Under the pieces are notes generated by a model. That model saw only the letters and a list, made by a program, of their open reading frames with translations. It had not been told where the DNA came from and ran no database searches. Source: Agaricus subrufescens (taxonomy: Eukaryota > Basidiomycota > Agaricomycetes > Agaricales > Agaricaceae). From it: 64,000 nucleotides of DNA. The stretch lies in contig CM057059.1 of assembly GCA_029945375.1 (NCBI GenBank), positions 1,426,001-1,490,000 of the forward strand, written 5' to 3'. A program made the translations under genes and the position numbers. Shown here piece after piece: positions 61,485 to 64,000 of the stretch (its first letter is position 1; every line of letters starts with the position of its first letter).

Positions 61485-62172
61485 TCAGAATTCAATTTCC
61501 ATTGATTCTACGTCTCTATCTTTTTGTTCTATCACTCCATCGGGGATAGGCAGTGGGCGGAAGAGGACAAGGGCCTGATTCCCCGCCGCAGATGAATTTC
61601 TCAAAAGCTCCCGTGGTATGAGCGGCGGCTGGTCCTTCAGATGCCTCAGCAAATCTGCATTCACAGTCAGTTCGGCGCCCCCCACATCGTCATCCTCAGC
61701 TTCAAACAAGTCGAGATCGGTTATGACGATGCCTATATGCAATCCATTAGCACACATTACAAACAAAACCCCATTTTGACTGACGGTGAGGGTCGATTTC
61801 GTACCAAGACGATGTCTTCATATCAATTTCTGGTATGTCTTGCTCCGGTTCCTCGATAGAGCTGGGCAGTACCGCCCTTTCGTCCGTGCCACCCACCTTC
61901 TCTGCCCCATGTGGTATTTCTACGATCATAGGGCCCTGTTCGGCCTCGCCGCCCTTCCCAGTCGGGCCGGGCAAGAGCGAGAGATCCGCCAGTCCTTTTT
62001 CGAGTGCGCTGCATCGTGCCCGCTTCGCAGGCTGTCCCTCCCCAGCCTCTGATTCATCAGAGCTCCCCGAAAAGGTACCCTCGCGCAACGATCGCTTCCG
62101 CTTCTTTATTCGGTAGTCAAACCAGGGGTGTCGCATGTGGTTGTCGGCAGACCAGATCGACATGGAGATCAT
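61485..62172 (-). CDS. Hypothetical nuclear-type protein
   Basis: Two exons join at about 61779-61729. A GTCAGT donor after ..EIDPH gives RIVITDLDLFEAEDDDV. The protein has about 210 residues, acidic in the second half, with a basic cluster RIKKRKRSLR and PAKRAR suggesting nuclear import. It ends DRDVESMEIEF. The start could be 62172 (MISMSIWSADNH) or 62136 (MRHPWFDYRIKKRKR). The latter would leave room for a divergent start of the + strand gene at 62162. I do not recognise a family. Confidence 0.6.
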
Positions 62173-62520
62173 GCACTCGGCCGCTGACTGGCCAGCCTCC
62201 TACCCAGCGCGACTCGACAAGTTCGCACGTTTGGCAAAACAGGGCCAAACACCGCGTAAAGAGGTGTGCTCACTGCTCACTTGTGAGCGGCTGGCATTAA
62301 AGGTCAAACGGGCATCACCGAAGATTTTTCCCGTGCGAGACAAAATAATAAAAACATTCCTTTTGGGACTTATCTGATTCTATAAACTATGTAACAGAGA
62401 CCATATAAGGAACACGTTGTTGAGCTTATGCTTGCGAAGCATGTCGTTGATACATTCTGCACTACAGGCACAAAGTCAGGCTTCGAGGATGCTGACAGCG
62501 GTCTCACATCTATGGCACAG
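62162..62520 (+). pseudogene. 5' fragment of an unrecognised gene, cut by a transposon block
   Basis: Two exons on the + strand read well. The first is 62162-62332 (MEIMHSAADWPASYPARLDK and onward, ending SPKIFP). The second is 62398-62520 (RPYKEHVVELMLAKHVVDTF, ending SGLTSMAQ). Both junctions are phase 0, and the intron 62333-62397 has a CTGAT branch and an ACAG acceptor. After a GTGGGTGG donor at 62521, no further exon is found. The sequence enters CpG-free repeat DNA at about 62538. I infer that an insertion separated or removed the 3' part. The gene could resume beyond the window if the insert lies within an intron. Confidence 0.5.
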
Positions 62521-62540
62521 GTGGGTGGGGCGGGCGGGCC

Positions 62541-62637
62541 ATCAGCAAAAGGTTCAGCTACTTGAAGCTACTTGAAGCTACTTGAGGGCTACTTGAAAAC
62601 TCTCAAGTAGCTTCAAGTAGCCAAACCTTTTGCTGAT
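62541..62637. repeat. 97-bp imperfect hairpin with GCTACTTGA repeats
   Basis: The left arm begins ATCAGCAAAAGGTT and continues with GCTACTTGAAGCTACTTGA. The right arm is its inverse and ends TTTTGCTGAT. The two arms of about 35 nt differ at two central bases. The loop holds further GCTACTTGA copies, giving four direct and two inverted copies in all. It marks the left edge of the CpG-depleted block. Confidence 0.8.
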
Positions 62638-62684
62638 GTGCCACTCCATGATGTCTTTTCCTCAACTGCTTCTGTTCTATGAAC

Positions 62685-62825
62685 TTATTGTAACCCTGAC
62701 TTGTCTTCTTGAGCCATCAAGAGTGGGATCCAGAATGACATAGTCTTCCCAGCTCCTGTTGGTGCACACCCAATCACATCCCAACTGGCATACAATGCCT
62801 TAGCAGTGTTACTTTCCCACCCTCA
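62685..62825 (-). pseudogene. Degraded RecQ/DEAD-type helicase fragment
   Basis: One frame on the minus strand reads ALYASWDVIGCAPTGAGKT and continues MSFWIPLLMAQEDKSGLQ before a TAA. APTGAGKT is a Walker A motif, and the surrounding pattern matches the multicopy helicase-like genes often found among Agaricomycete repeats. Stops flank the fragment on both sides, so it cannot be functional. Confidence 0.65.
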
Positions 62826-63784
62826 TGAACTGTGTCACAAGACCTTAAAATTTTCTTTCCCCACACAGGGCTTGTGGATAATCACCCTATGTTTACTTCC
62901 CAAGATCTCACAACTCCTTCCAATTTTGCTTCATGCAACCTGCCATGACAAGCAACAGAGAACCCCTTCCATTAAGACATATTCTGATGGCAAAAACCTC
63001 AGCATATTGCAAATCATTTCCAGTTAACCCCACAGACTAGTGCCCTTCATTTTGTATACTGTACTTCTCAGCTTTGTGTCAGATCTCCCAGCCAGACCCA
63101 AATTGAATGCTTGTTTGCCACTGCCACCACTGCCAGAGTCAGGAAAATGCTGCTGGAATATGATTGCATCCCACAATGTAGTCTTTAAAGGAGTCAGTTT
63201 TACATCTTTCCAGCCAGATTGCATGCTTGGGGATGTCAATCCTCTGGTGTCACTAGCATCATTGTCAGATGCACACCCCCCCAGCTTAATCCAGTGTCAA
63301 CATGTGAAATGCAATTGACCTCAATCTGGTACCAACATGGGCATTTATTAAATTGCTGAAGCACAAGCTGTTATGATCTATTTCTGTTATTGTCCCCCTG
63401 ACCCAGGACCATATGCTACTTCCCCATTTATGTACTTGCCTCCCATGTTTACTCAGCACTGTTCCCATCATTAGTCAGACACCTCAGGTATACTTACTCA
63501 GCCCAACTTCTCCTTCTATTATTAGGTAGTCGACTTGTCTATAAGTAGTGTAGTTATACTCTGTATTTCCTTATGCTTTACCAACTTGCTATATTCCCTT
63601 ATTGCCTTCAAGTCTTTGCCTTAAGTTGCAACCTGAGCTAATTGCTATAAGGTCATAACATTTGGTAAAGTGTTGTAAAGCTCACTTTGCAGGAAGACCT
63701 CTAGTCATTGAGGCAAGAACCCACTAGGCTTGGTATATGAGCACAGACAACACAGAACTATTTGGAATCAATTTTGAGACACTT

Positions 63785-64000
63785 TTCTATGAAGGACACT
63801 GAAGCGGAAACAGATTTGAAACCCTCAGACATGAGGATGACCAGGAAACAGAACCCTCATCTGAAAACAACAAACAAGAAACAGAGGAACCAGACCCAGT
63901 GCAAATACCAAAGAACACCCCACTCAACGAAGACCTAAATTGACTAGCAAGAGAACTCAAAGAACTAGAACTAAGAGAAATGACAAGCAACAACACTGAG
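63785..64000 (+). pseudogene. Possible 5' remnant of a retroelement coding region
   Basis: One frame gives an acidic, Glu/Gln/Asn-rich peptide (PSSENNKQETEEPDPVQIPK), then after one stop LARELKELELREMTSN. Such a composition is common at the start of Gag in fungal LTR elements. No LTR ends or primer site could be proven, so this stays tentative. Confidence 0.3.

Larger units (their letters stand above)
62538..64000. mobile_element. Transposon-derived, CpG-depleted block
   Basis: By eye only three CpG dinucleotides occur in these 1.46 kb (near 63530, 63805 and 63928), while the flanking genes are CpG-rich. TpG and CpA are abundant. This is the footprint of CpG methylation followed by deamination on silent transposons. 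The block contains a hairpin, a helicase-like coding remnant and, at the right end, degenerate coding that may belong to a retroelement. It runs off the window. Confidence 0.75.

Noticed and set aside
63040..63318. 92-codon + strand frame in the repeat block
   Set aside because: It lies in CpG-depleted transposon DNA, shows no family resemblance and is probably chance.
1..64000. CRISPR arrays, bacterial operons, ribosomal or transfer RNA genes
   Set aside because: None were seen. Gene structure is eukaryotic throughout, and no cloverleaf or box B signature was recognised by eye.

Overview
The window is nuclear DNA from a filamentous basidiomycete, most likely an Agaricomycete. Genes are densely packed on both strands and broken by many short introns of about 45-70 nt with GT..AG ends and CTRAY branch sites. 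The gene set is fungal: class IV chitin synthase, RAX2, a DASH subunit, a MedA-type regulator, Zn2Cys6 factors and a Dck1-type DOCK protein. Most genes are housekeeping. All exon joins were worked out by eye, so internal boundaries of the large genes are approximate.

Layout. 3-449 (+) is the 3' end of the GPI mannosyltransferase GPI18/PIG-V. 539-9288 (-) is a giant DUF3712/LEA_2-like (Tag1-type) membrane protein. 9289-11015 has no gene I can support. 11016-12010 (-) is an unrecognised basic nuclear-type protein with an uncertain 5' end. 12081-18624 (-) is a sacsin-like HATPase/DUF3684 protein ending in a zincin-like motif. 18995-22548 (-) is class IV chitin synthase, divergent from SKI3 (22937-27994, +). 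28087-29400 (-) is a LETM1-type mitochondrial protein, divergent from MED27 (29505-30534, +), followed by a MedA/Medusa-like regulator (30725-32537, +). 32928-40042 (-) is a DOCK-family GEF, divergent from a DASH SPC34-like subunit (40130-41876, +). 41998-43206 (-) is ATG5, divergent from DBF4/DFP1 (43268-45076, +). 45210-46349 (-) is a ten-exon small secreted protein that no single long reading frame reveals. 47307-48866 (+) is a tandem zinc-cluster factor. 49091-50394 (-) is AdoMet decarboxylase, divergent from a DUF1279 mitochondrial protein (50614-51258, +) and then a complex I 17.8 kDa-type subunit (51360-51899, +). 52022-56523 (+) is RAX2 with a C-terminal SH3 domain. 56700-58201 (-) is REI1, and 58285-59660 (-) is a PP2C phosphatase. 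59765-60352 (-) is THO1/SARNP, divergent from HAP2/NF-YA (60384-61392, +). 61485-62172 (-) is hypothetical. 62162-62520 (+) is the start of an unrecognised gene that runs into transposon-derived DNA (62538-64000).

Themes. Many genes form head-to-head pairs with very short shared promoters (31, 61, 87, 104, 219 and 388 bp). Several of these carry a CACGTG or GTCACGT core. Cell-polarity and wall genes (RAX2, DOCK, CHS IV, GPI18), autophagy genes (ATG5 and a Tag1-like protein) and mRNA genes (SKI3, MED27, THO1) are interspersed, with no sign of a metabolic cluster. The right end changes abruptly. From about 62,538 to the end CpG almost vanishes (three sites by eye in about 1.46 kb), marking an old transposon insertion that has suffered CpG mutation.
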